Source of the DNA: Treponema sp.
Lineage (GTDB): Bacteria > Spirochaetota > Spirochaetia > Treponematales > Breznakiellaceae
Length of the DNA stretch: 41,528 nucleotides
NCBI GenBank assembly: GCA_031266875.1
Contig: JAISAE010000032.1
Span: forward strand, 1-41,528
Direction: 5' to 3'
Part shown: positions 9,085 through 16,622 of the stretch, one piece after another
Layout of the letters: every line of letters begins with the position of its first letter
How positions within the stretch are numbered: position 1 is the stretch's first letter
Translations under genes and position numbers: made by a program
The notes under the pieces: model-generated
What the model was told of the DNA's origin: nothing
The model's input: only the letters and a program-made list of their open reading frames with translations
The model's database searches: none

Positions 9085-9165
9085 GGTGTTATACTCTTGA
9101 ACTGGTAAGAAAACAGCTTTCACCGTTTAGCAGCACAACCCTCGTTTAGGACTATGGAGCAAAGA

Positions 9166-11280
9166 ATGAATGTTATGAAAAAAAGAAGACATTCCTTAAT
9201 AACAAAACTGATATGCGTTATCATGGCAGGGGTTTTTGGTATAACCCTGTTAATTTCTTTGGTGTCGCTTCATGAAATCTATTCCATTTCAAACCGGGAA
9301 GCTACCAATTTTATCACTGAGGGTACCGCGCATTTGCGGGATCGGATAAACGCTCAGCTTCAGGAGCGGGCGAACCTGCTTAATTATACCGGTATGGGCG
9401 CGCTTCCCGCCATGACTGCGGAAACCTTAGACAGAGACGCCCTGCAAAACTACTTTGTAACCATGACCGGCACGCTTGCCAATGTGCAGCTGCTTTTTTG
9501 CGCCAGCAACGGCCGTTGGAATGATCCGGGGAATTTTATGGTTTTCGGCGACGGCTGGATGCCCACGGACCCGAACTACGACAATAGAACCAGAAGCTGG
9601 TTCGCCGACGCAAAAGCCGCCGGAGGACGCATTATTTTTACCGACCCCTATGTGGATATGATTACCAACCAACTGGTGGTTACGCTGTCGAAAACCATAT
9701 TTGACGCGCAGGGCCGGGAAGTAGGGGTGGTTGGGGAAGATATTAACATGAACACCCTTGATGAGATGGCTAATACCAAATTGGCTATCCCTGAAATCAC
9801 GAGTTATATACTCCACCCTACAGGGCGTTACATATCCAACCCGGATATTGAGGCTATTATGGAAAAAGACTTTTTCACCGAATACAATCTGGAGCAGTAC
9901 CGTACCAGAGTGCTGTCTTCCAGTTCTTTTTTAGGAACTGACGGCAAGGTGTTCATCTGTTCGGAGCCTCTGCCCATAGCAAACTGGAGTTTGGTATCTA
10001 TAATTCCGGTCGCCGCAGTGTATAAAGAAGTAAATCAGACTATAAGAACGCTTATCATACTGTCTCTTGCTTCCTTTATACTCATCATGGTGAGTTTTTA
10101 TTTTTTTATCAGGAATATGCTGAAGCCGATCAAAAGCGTGTCTCAGGAACTCAAGGGTATTTCTGAAGGTGAAGGGGATTTGACCAAAAGCATCACCATC
10201 ACATCCAATGATGAAATCGGGGACTTGGCCCAGTATTTTAACCTTACGTTGCAGAAAATCAGAAATATGGTGATATTGATCAAGCGGCAATCGGCAAGCC
10301 TGCTCAACATTGGCGACGAGCTGGCTACCAATATGACCGAAACAGCGGCGGCGATCAACCAGATTACCGCTACCATCTTGAACATCAAGGGCAGGGTGGT
10401 TAATCAGAGCGATGATATTACCGGGACTAATACTACTACAGAGCAGATCATCGCTAACATTGGCAAACTCAACAGTCATGTTGAAAATCAGGCGGGCAAG
10501 GTGTCCCAATCCTCTTCGGCTATTGAGGAAATGTTGTCCAACATCCACTCCGTTACCCAAACGCTCATTCAAAACGCCGGCAATGTGAAACAACTGATGA
10601 AAGCGTCTGGGGTGGGGCGTATGGGTTTGCAGGGTGTAGCAGGGGATATTCAGGAAATCGCCCGTGAATCCGAAGGGCTTTTGGAGATCAACGCGCTGAT
10701 GAAGAACATTGCCAGCCAGACCAATCTCCTGTCCATGAACGCCGCGATTGAGGCGGCACACGCGGGGGAAGCGGGCAAGGGTTTTGCGGTTGTTGCCGAT
10801 GAAATCCGCAAGCTCTCTGAAAATTCCGGGGAGCAATCCAAGACCATTGGCACGGTGCTCAAGAAGATTAAAAGCTCGATAGACAAGATCACCGCGTCTA
10901 CCAACAATGTGCTGGACAAGTTCGAGGCTATTGATAAGGGTGTTAAGCTTGTGTCGGATCAGGAGACCACTATTCGCGGCGCTATGGAGGAACAGGGAAC
11001 CGGGAGCAACCAGATTCTTGAGGTTATCGGCCAGCTTAATGATCTTACCCAAATGGTAAAAGGGGAATCCGAAGGTATGCTCCAAGGGAGCAGGAAAGTT
11101 ATTCAGGAAGGCAAGAATCTGAAAAGGGAAACCCATGAAATTACCAACGGGGTAAATGAAGTGGCGATTGGCGCAGAGCAGATCAATGTTGCGATAAACC
11201 GCGTGAATGATTTAAGCGGCGAAAACCAGAACAACATAAACATTCTGGTTGAGGAAGTTTCCCGCTTCAAAGTCGAGTAG
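9166..11280 (+). CDS. Methyl-accepting chemotaxis protein (dCache-HAMP-MCP)
   Basis: A 704-residue chemoreceptor. TM1 is near the N-terminus ([20 protein letters not shown]). The periplasmic dCache-like sensor includes the [20 protein letters not shown] and VGVVGEDI motifs. TM2 is [23 protein letters not shown] reads [14 protein letters not shown]...[11 protein letters not shown], and the signalling tip is [18 protein letters not shown]. It ends FKVE like its paralogue at 2098; sensor sequences differ much more than the signalling halves. The start is uncertain: ATG 9154 has only a poorly spaced AGGA, whereas GGAG (9156-9159) sits 6 nt before ATG 9166, which I prefer. It may sense substrates of the adjacent importer, but this is inference. 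Confidence 0.93.
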   Translation: MNVMKKRRHSLITKLICVIMAGVFGITLLISLVSLHEIYSISNREATNFITEGTAHLRDRINAQLQERANLLNYTGMGALPAMTAETLDRDALQNYFVTMTGTLANVQLLFCASNGRWNDPGNFMVFGDGWMPTDPNYDNRTRSWFADAKAAGGRIIFTDPYVDMITNQLVVTLSKTIFDAQGREVGVVGEDINMNTLDEMANTKLAIPEITSYILHPTGRYISNPDIEAIMEKDFFTEYNLEQYRTRVLSSSSFLGTDGKVFICSEPLPIANWSLVSIIPVAAVYKEVNQTIRTLIILSLASFILIMVSFYFFIRNMLKPIKSVSQELKGISEGEGDLTKSITITSNDEIGDLAQYFNLTLQKIRNMVILIKRQSASLLNIGDELATNMTETAAAINQITATILNIKGRVVNQSDDITGTNTTTEQIIANIGKLNSHVENQAGKVSQSSSAIEEMLSNIHSVTQTLIQNAGNVKQLMKASGVGRMGLQGVAGDIQEIARESEGLLEINALMKNIASQTNLLSMNAAIEAAHAGEAGKGFAVVADEIRKLSENSGEQSKTIGTVLKKIKSSIDKITASTNNVLDKFEAIDKGVKLVSDQETTIRGAMEEQGTGSNQILEVIGQLNDLTQMVKGESEGMLQGSRKVIQEGKNLKRETHEITNGVNEVAIGAEQINVAINRVNDLSGENQNNINILVEEVSRFKVE

Positions 11281-11302
11281 CCTTGGAACTGCCGGAACTT
11301 TT

Positions 11303-11335
11303 CCCCCTGACATATTCAGCGTAGAAATTAGCTGG
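11303..11335 (+). other. Degraded copy of the promoter-like element at 9055-9087
   Basis: Both sites follow the pattern CC(C)TGACAT-TCAG-GTAG-TAG over about 30 bp. Here TTGACA has become CTGACA and no gene follows on this strand. 11281-11479 otherwise contains nothing I can assign. Confidence 0.3.
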
Positions 11336-11479
11336 GAACATATACCAAATGATTAAGTACGGGAACCGGCAAACTCGCCCTTGGCCATATAAAGCGTTGA
11401 TTCTTTCAGAAGGCCACAGGGCTTGAGTCTGCGCAGTATCCCGTAACATCTTACGGGGAGCAGCGCTCCAGCATTGAAA

Positions 11480-12025
11480 TCAGGACGCCTTCAGCGTAAG
11501 GATTCCTCCGATGAACAGGCGGTGATAGTCAGCGCCATGATAAGAATCCTCTATGCTGGGGTTAAGAAAGCGGGACGGGTCCAGGTCATGGGTATACAGC
11601 TTTTCACAGATAATTATTTCAGACGCTTCACTGAAACCCACAGCGCCGTTATCAAACACAATAGGGGTAATGCCGGCCTTAGCTGCCTTGTCTATGTCCC
11701 TGCCTGACTCACTTCCGCAGATGTTCAGCGCGTTACGGTATGAGGCGGGGAAAAACGAAAGCGTGAAGAGTGAATGGGCATTGGCAAACTCGAAGGTACA
11801 GCGGGAAGGCCGAATCACCATGAAAGCCACGTCCCGGCTCCATAGTACCCCAAGTCCGCCCCACGCAGCAGTCATGGTGTTCCAGTTGCTCTTGTCTGTG
11901 CTCGTATCGCCCGCAGTGATAAGCATCCACTCCCGTCCAACCCGTTCCGACGGCGAACCCCGAAAATCCTTGATACTTAGATCCCGCCACTCAGAACCGG
12001 CGGGAATGACTTGTTTCTGTTTCAT
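11480..12025 (-). CDS. Flavin reductase-domain protein (FMN-binding split barrel)
   Basis: The 181-residue protein matches the flavin reductase-like family: WNTMTAAWGGLGVLWSRDVA at about residues 47-66 is the FMN-phosphate/isoalloxazine-binding segment, followed by VIRPSRCTFEFANAHSLFTL and CGSESGRDIDKAAKAGITP. Members bind FMN and reduce flavins or transfer electrons; the physiological partner is unknown. The start has no clear Shine-Dalgarno. A possible 40-codon frame ends 3 nt upstream (TAA, 3 nt, ATG), which could allow translational coupling. Confidence 0.87.
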   Translation of the reverse strand: MKQKQVIPAGSEWRDLSIKDFRGSPSERVGREWMLITAGDTSTDKSNWNTMTAAWGGLGVLWSRDVAFMVIRPSRCTFEFANAHSLFTLSFFPASYRNALNICGSESGRDIDKAAKAGITPIVFDNGAVGFSEASEIIICEKLYTHDLDPSRFLNPSIEDSYHGADYHRLFIGGILTLKAS

Positions 12026-12028
12026 GGC

Positions 12029-12151
12029 TTAATAGTAGCGCTTCCCGTCTTTTTTGTCTGTAGCGCGCATAGGGTGATACGGACATATCGCAGCCTTTGT
12101 ACAAACAGCCCTTGCCACGCATGGGCAGCGTATAGATACGCGAAGCGCCAT
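12029..12151 (-). CDS. Possible 40-residue Cys-rich small protein
   Basis: An ATG frame on the minus strand encodes MALRVSIRCPCVARAVC and then an AAIC..H segment, ending KRYY. Four cysteines and one His (CxC, C, CPYH) are compatible with a small metal site. It ends 3 nt before the flavin reductase start. No convincing ribosome binding site precedes its ATG, and the sequence could simply be non-coding. Confidence 0.25.
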   Translation of the reverse strand: MALRVSIRCPCVARAVCTKAAICPYHPMRATDKKDGKRYY

Positions 12152-12168
12152 ACTTTTTTATCGCGCCG

Positions 12169-12861
12169 TTACGGAATAATGGCGACAACGCACGGGCATC
12201 GCGCCCCTTCCTCGCCTGAACCGTTTTCCCATGCCGCGGAAAACGCGACACGCCGCCCTCGCAGGCTGTTGTCAAAATGCTCAATGTGCGGACTGTGGGT
12301 AACAAGGCGGCTTGACTGCGCTTGTTCCGGCGTAGGTATAGGCTCGCCATCCTCCAGCACCTTCAAGTACAGAACCAGCCCCTTGTAACTCGCGTGAGGT
12401 TTCGACTTACTGTTTGTCTCCACACAGTGATACTCAATGCGGATTTCAGCGGCCTCATTGGGATGAGCCTCCAGTTCAACGTGTTCCTCTGGGCGGCCAT
12501 GCCGCGTGTAGGTGTGGTCATGGATCGGCAGTTCCATACGCTCCAAGTCCGCGTTGCTTACCACATCGTCCGCGTCATACAGAAACCGCTGGATAAACTT
12601 CCGCAAAACCGGCTCGGCAGCTGCGCGGGCAGTGTTCTTTTCAGCGGTTTCCACGGAAGTGTGGGGACCAGCTATCTTTGCAAAGGCGGCGTGCCAGGCG
12701 TCATAGGCGGCCTGAAGCTCCTGAACCTTTTCCGCCAGTATATGCTTCCATTCAGCGGCGTTTCCTCCCGCTGTCTTTTGGCCAACCACCTGAGTAATCA
12801 GCAAAAAACGCTTGTCAAAGCCCTCGTCAGAACCCGGCACAGCCAATTTATGTTCAGACAT
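12169..12861 (-). CDS. Hypothetical protein with conserved GPHTSVETAEKN region
   Basis: The 230-residue protein has no signal peptide or membrane segment. An N-terminal helical region (KVQELQAAYDAWHAAFAKIA) precedes GPHTSVETAEKNTARAAAEP, then LPIHDHTYTRH, then a C-terminal region ending in VVAIIP that looks beta-rich. I recall homologues with the same layout in Bacteroidetes and termite-gut treponemes, all uncharacterised (memory, not a search). The longest frame begins at a TTG (12867), but AAGGAG lies 6 nt before ATG 12861, so that is the start. A promoter and then a 1.1-kb 21-bp array lie immediately upstream. Confidence 0.8.
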   Translation of the reverse strand: MSEHKLAVPGSDEGFDKRFLLITQVVGQKTAGGNAAEWKHILAEKVQELQAAYDAWHAAFAKIAGPHTSVETAEKNTARAAAEPVLRKFIQRFLYDADDVVSNADLERMELPIHDHTYTRHGRPEEHVELEAHPNEAAEIRIEYHCVETNSKSKPHASYKGLVLYLKVLEDGEPIPTPEQAQSSRLVTHSPHIEHFDNSLRGRRVAFSAAWENGSGEEGARCPCVVAIIP

Positions 12862-12912
12862 ATTCAACTCCTTACAAGCCGTTCAAGGTATAGTGTCAAC
12901 GGCTCATACCCA

Positions 12913-12941
12913 ATTATCATCCACCGGCGGCTATTTTTCAA
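12913..12941 (-). promoter_or_regulatory. Promoter of the hypothetical gene, abutting the 21-bp array
   Basis: On the minus strand TTGAAA (12936-12941), a 17-bp spacer and GATAAT (12913-12918) lie about 50 bp before the ATG. The first recognisable 21-bp unit starts only about 14 bp upstream of the -35. Confidence 0.55.
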
Positions 12942-12954
12942 CTATTTGAAATCA

Positions 12955-14037
12955 CTTTTTAGCCATTCAGAGTTGCTTGGTCACGATTCAAAACAAATTG
13001 GCATAGGTTCAAAACAAATTGCCAGCCACCAGCAAATAATTGCCAGCCGCTTACAAACAATTGCCAGCCGTTCACAATTGATTTTTTGCGTCTAAAATCA
13101 ATTGCCAGCCACTGCCAATCAATTGCCAGCCACTCACAATTGATTTTTTGCGTCTAAAATCAATTGCCAACCACTCAAAACAAATTGCCAGAGACTTAGA
13201 ATTGATTGCCAACCACTCAAAACAAATTGCGAGCCACTCAGAATTGATTGGTAATCTATCAGAACCGATTGTCAGCTGCTCAAAACAAATTGGCAGCCAC
13301 TCACAATTGATTGTTATCTAGCCCCAATTGATTTCTAGCCACTCAGAATCAATTGCCAGTGGTTACCAATCAATTGCTAGCCACTCGCAGCTCATTGGTA
13401 GTGGCTCACAGCTCATTGAGGGCGGCTCACAGCTCGGCGGCGGCGGCTTGTAGCTCATTGGTGGCGGCTCGTAGCTCGGCGGCGGTGGCTCGCAGCTCAT
13501 TGGTGGAGGCTCACGGCTCATTGGTGGAGGCTCGTAGCTCGGCGGCGGTGGCTCGCAGCTCATTGGTGGAGGCTCACGGCTCATTGGTGGCGGCTCGTAG
13601 CTCAGTGGCGGTGGCGCGTAGCTCATTACCAGCCGCCCGTAGCTCGGCGGCGGCGGCTCATAGCTCGGCGGCGGCGGCTCACGGCTCATTGGTGGAGGCT
13701 CGTAGCTCGGCGGCGGTGGCTCGTAGCTCGGCGGTGGCTCGTAGCTCGGCGGCGGCAGCTTGTAGCTCATTGGTGGTGGCTCGTAGCTCGGCGGCGATGG
13801 CTCGCAGCTCGGCGGCGGTGGCTCATGGCTCATTGGCGGTGGCTCGTAGCTCGGCGGTGGAGGCTCGCAGCTCATTACCAGCCGCCCGTAGCTCGGCGGT
13901 GGAGGCTCACGGCTCATTACCAGCCGCCCGTAGCTCGGTGGCGGTGGCTCGTAGCTCGGCGGTGGTAGCTCACGGCTCATTGGTGGAGGCTCGTAGCTCG
14001 GTGGCGGCGGCTCGTAGCTCGGCGGCGATGGCTCATT
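12955..14037. repeat. About 51-unit array of diverged 21-bp repeats with a composition gradient
   Basis: About 51 tandem units keep a 21-bp period; I located only one 19-bp unit (near 13060-13079) and one 18-bp unit (13725-13743). Left units are AT-rich (core ATTGCCAGCCACTCA), right units GC-rich (cores AGCTCATTGGTGG and AGCTCGGCGGCGG). Around 13347-13431 the two types align base for base, so this is one array, not two. Because 21 bp is seven codons, the right two thirds are open on both strands (heptapeptides such as PPPPSYE on the minus strand), but the left third has stops and no convincing start signal exists, so I do not call a gene. Confidence 0.9.
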
Positions 14038-14263
14038 AGTACGTGGGAAGGGACGCCTGACGAGGGCGGAGTAGCGCGTAATGGTGTTCCCCGCTCTATC
14101 ACTCATGCTTCATATCAAGGAACTATGTATGAACGAAGGTGAAGGAGATGGGGCGGGGAAACATTCGTGTACATTGTTTTGGCTTTGCTTGTTCAAGCGG
14201 TTCGGGGCTTCCCCCAATGGTAAGGCAATTGAGGGAAGGAGAAGGCGCAAAGCAGCGGAATGT

Positions 14264-14761
14264 TCAGTGCTTTGCGGGAACCGGTATCCCCATGACGGAC
14301 AGGTTGTAGTTTCTTGTGGCCTCATACAGGTTTCTAGAGCTGTAGGTAAAACTAACAATGCTTCCTGTAAATCCAAGTATGTACGTGCTAAACATCGCCG
14401 TTTCAAGTATGTCCTGATTAGGCATATCTGGGATACTCCCAAAGACAACATACGCGATGGCGCCGGCTATTCCAACGCCGAAGCTGACAAAGCCCCCAAT
14501 CTCAAAGCCTTTGGCGCGGTTCAGGTATGTTTCATTACCAGGGATGGCGAGAAGCCGCTCCTTCATGTCCGCGTAATTCAAGTATGTTCCATCGAGCAGA
14601 AGGAAGTTGCCCATATTCAAGAGGTGTACTGTGTTGGTAATGTCAAAAACCAGAGGCGGCAGCATGGGAAAGGCCGGATTGGTTTGCGGCGGCTCGTCCT
14701 CCGCGTAAAGCCCAACACACATAACGCAAAACGCGCTGATTAAACACAATGAACGTTTCAT
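14264..14761 (-). CDS. Small secreted/membrane protein, copy 3 of a tandem triplet
   Basis: The 165-residue protein has an N-terminal signal (KRSLCLISAFCVMCVGLYA, cleavage likely before EDEPP). A polar region with LLLDGTYLNYADMKERLLAIP and NRAKGFEIG follows, then two hydrophobic segments (VSFGVGIAGAIAYVVFG and an ILGFTGSIVSFTY region) and the conserved end NYNLSVMGIPVPAKH. It is probably an inner-membrane protein with its N-terminal domain outside; function unknown. AAGGAG lies 2 nt from the first ATG (14764) and 5 nt from the second (14761), which I use. It is nearly identical to the next copy, including the intergenic sequence. Confidence 0.8.
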   Translation of the reverse strand: MKRSLCLISAFCVMCVGLYAEDEPPQTNPAFPMLPPLVFDITNTVHLLNMGNFLLLDGTYLNYADMKERLLAIPGNETYLNRAKGFEIGGFVSFGVGIAGAIAYVVFGSIPDMPNQDILETAMFSTYILGFTGSIVSFTYSSRNLYEATRNYNLSVMGIPVPAKH

Positions 14762-14851
14762 CATCTCTCCTTAGTTTGGTGTTTCGGCATATAGCCGGTG
14801 TTGAGAGGCGCGGGGTTCTATCCTGTGCCTCTCAGCTTATATCAATTCCGA

Positions 14852-15349
14852 TCACTTTTTCGTAGGAACCGGTATCCCCATGATGGACAAGTTGTAGTTT
14901 CGTGTGGCCTCGCGCAGATTTGCATAGCTGTAGGTAAAACTGACAGCACTTCCGCATATTCCCAATACAAGTCCTGACCAAGCTGAAAATTTAAGTATGT
15001 CCTGATTAGGCATATCCGGGATGAGCGCAAAGACAAGATACGCGATAGCGCCAGCCGCTCCAACGCCCAAGCTGACAACGCTGCCAATCTCAAAGCCTTT
15101 GGCGCGGTTCAGGTATGTTTCATTACCGGGAATGGCGAGAAGCCGCTCCCTCATGTCCGTGTAATTCAAGTATGTTCCGTCGAGCAGAAGGAAGTTTCTC
15201 ATACTCAAGAAGTCGCCTTGGTTGGTAATGTCAAAAACCAGAGGCGGCAGCATGGGAAAGGCCGGATTGGTTTGCGGCGGCTCGTCCTCCGCGTAAAGCC
15301 CAACGCACATAATACAAAGCGCGCTGATTAAAAATAACGAACGTTTCAT
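14852..15349 (-). CDS. Small secreted/membrane protein, copy 2 of a tandem triplet
   Basis: A 165-residue paralogue of the 14264 gene, offset by exactly 588 bp. Residues from the start through MLPPLVFDITN are almost unchanged; divergence is concentrated just after that and in the second hydrophobic segment. It ends NYNLSIMGIPVPTKK. The signal peptide, two membrane segments and start choice (second ATG, 15349) are as in copy 3. The downstream spacer matches the spacer 3' of copy 1, so the duplicated unit comprised a gene plus its flank. Function unknown. Confidence 0.8.
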   Translation of the reverse strand: MKRSLFLISALCIMCVGLYAEDEPPQTNPAFPMLPPLVFDITNQGDFLSMRNFLLLDGTYLNYTDMRERLLAIPGNETYLNRAKGFEIGSVVSLGVGAAGAIAYLVFALIPDMPNQDILKFSAWSGLVLGICGSAVSFTYSYANLREATRNYNLSIMGIPVPTKK

Positions 15350-15439
15350 CATCTCTCCTTAGTTTGGTGTTTCGGCATATAGCCGGTGTTGAGAGGCGCG
15401 GGGTTTTATCCTATGCCCCTACGCTTATATCAATTCCTA

Positions 15440-15952
15440 TCATTTTTTCGTGGGAACCGGAATCCCCATGATAGACAGGTTGTAGTTATCAACAGCGCGT
15501 TGGAACAGGTCTTCGTGCCATTGATACGTAATCATTTCGCCCAGGAGCGCGAACATTCCGGTAAGAAGAGCGACGTTAAACATGGTTTCAGCGTGAGGTA
15601 AATCAGGGACAAAGGAATATGTCCACGCGGTTATAGCTGAGGCGAATAGCACCGCCGCAAAAGACCAGTTTGCTATACGAACACCGGTTATTCTGCTCAA
15701 CAGGGGCTGGTTTTCAGGAATGGTTTTTACCAAGGATGTAACGTCCTTGTACTTTAAGGATGTTCCATCAAACGATTGATAATCATAAAAAGAAAACACA
15801 TTATCAATCCGCAGTATGAGCTGAGACGGGTCTTGTTCTGGTGGCGAACTGCCTGTGTACACGAGTCCATCACCAGTAACCGGCAATGGATCGGCGAACA
15901 TCGTTGTTGAGTACATCGCCATTATCATTAAGAGCGCAACGACCTTTTTCAT
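15440..15952 (-). CDS. Small secreted/membrane protein, divergent copy 1 of a tandem triplet
   Basis: A 170-residue paralogue, first in the transcript. It has a signal peptide (MKKVVALLMIMAMYSTTMFA), a region with SFDGTSLKYKDVTSLVKTIP that matches LLDGTYLNY...LLAIP of the others, two hydrophobic segments and the identical end NYNLSIMGIPVPTKK. Most of the middle is diverged, so this is an older duplication than that between copies 2 and 3. AGGAGG lies 4 nt before the ATG. A clear promoter lies upstream; spacers of about 90 bp suggest the three are co-transcribed. Function unknown. Confidence 0.8.
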   Translation of the reverse strand: MKKVVALLMIMAMYSTTMFADPLPVTGDGLVYTGSSPPEQDPSQLILRIDNVFSFYDYQSFDGTSLKYKDVTSLVKTIPENQPLLSRITGVRIANWSFAAVLFASAITAWTYSFVPDLPHAETMFNVALLTGMFALLGEMITYQWHEDLFQRAVDNYNLSIMGIPVPTKK

Positions 15953-15981
15953 AAGGCCTCCTTGATAGTAAGATAGTTACA

Positions 15982-16009
15982 ATAGTAGCAAGGTTTTTTG
16001 AAGAGTCAA
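15982..16009 (-). promoter_or_regulatory. Promoter of the triplicated gene cluster
   Basis: On the minus strand TTGACT (16004-16009), a 16-bp spacer and TACTAT (15982-15987) lie about 30 bp before the start of copy 1. Confidence 0.6.
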
Positions 16010-16075
16010 GTTTTTTACGTGGAACTGAGCGCGTGTTGAGGTCTCTGGCACCGGGCGTGTGGAGACTGGGCGTGA

Positions 16076-16104
16076 TTGACTGTTAGTTCATTAGCCTATA
16101 TCAT
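16076..16104 (+). promoter_or_regulatory. Promoter of the PPOX-type gene
   Basis: TTGACT (16076-16081), a 17-bp spacer and TATCAT (16099-16104) lie 27 bp before the start codon, divergent from the promoter of the triplet. Confidence 0.6.
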
Positions 16105-16131
16105 GTTCATAATTTTTACAGGAGAACCTAT

Positions 16132-16524
16132 ATGCAAGAAGTCTATGAATTTTTGAAAAAGTGCGGAACGTACTATCTCGCCACGGTTGATGGAGACAGG
16201 CCCCGTGTTCGTCCTTTTGGCACGGCGCTGATGTTTGAGAACAAGCTCTACTTTCAGACCGGCAAGGTTAAAAAAGTATCTAAGCACATAGCGGCCAATC
16301 CGCATATTGAGATATGCGCGATGGTGGACGGCAGCTGGATACGCATAGAAGCGACGGCGGTGGAGGATGACCGGCTGGAAGCCCGGCAGCAGATGCTGGA
16401 CGCTTACCCGTCATTAAAAGCCATGTACCGGGCTGACGATGGCAACACACAAGTTTTTTACCTCAAAGACGCCACAGCAACTATTAGCTCTTTCACTGAT
16501 CCGCCGAAAGTAATCACGTTTTAA
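16132..16524 (+). CDS. Pyridoxamine 5'-phosphate oxidase-family flavoprotein
   Basis: A 130-residue single split-barrel domain of the PPOX/NimA-like group, which binds FMN or related flavins. It shows YYLATVDGDRPRVRPFGTAL at residues about 14-33 and LYFQTGKVKKVSKHIAANP, a standard layout for small members. Such proteins include nitroreductase-like and heme- or F420-utilising forms; the substrate cannot be told. GGAG (16121-16124) is 7 nt before the ATG. It is transcribed alone. Confidence 0.88.
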   Translation: MQEVYEFLKKCGTYYLATVDGDRPRVRPFGTALMFENKLYFQTGKVKKVSKHIAANPHIEICAMVDGSWIRIEATAVEDDRLEARQQMLDAYPSLKAMYRADDGNTQVFYLKDATATISSFTDPPKVITF

Positions 16525-16540
16525 CCCTATCTGACAGAGA

Positions 16541-16571
16541 AGCGGCGCTGCCTGCGAAGGCAGGCTGCCGC
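16541..16571. terminator. GC-rich hairpin between convergent genes
   Basis: GCGGC (16542-16546) pairs with GCCGC (16567-16571) and GCCTGC (16550-16555) with GCAGGC (16560-16565) around a GAAG loop. There is no T-run on either strand. Its position between convergent genes suggests a bidirectional stop; it also carries the 13-mer shared with 1001-1013. Confidence 0.45.
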
Positions 16572-16622
16572 GCAATGACTTTCCCATCACAGGGAACCGC
16601 AGGTGGCGGTGTAAGCAGGGCT

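Noticed and set aside
13353..14039. Plus-strand frame encoding repeated ARSSLVE-like heptapeptides
   Set aside because: Same array read on the other strand; starts inside the repeat, no start signal.
13363..14106. Minus-strand frame encoding repeated PPPPSYE / PPPMSRE heptapeptides
   Set aside because: It follows the 21-bp lattice, the opposite strand is open as well, there is no ribosome binding site before its ATG, and the array continues to the left where stops appear. Better explained as array DNA than as a gene.
14081..14743. Plus-strand frame opposite copy 3 of the triplet
   Set aside because: Antisense to a gene with signal peptide, ribosome binding site and close paralogues.
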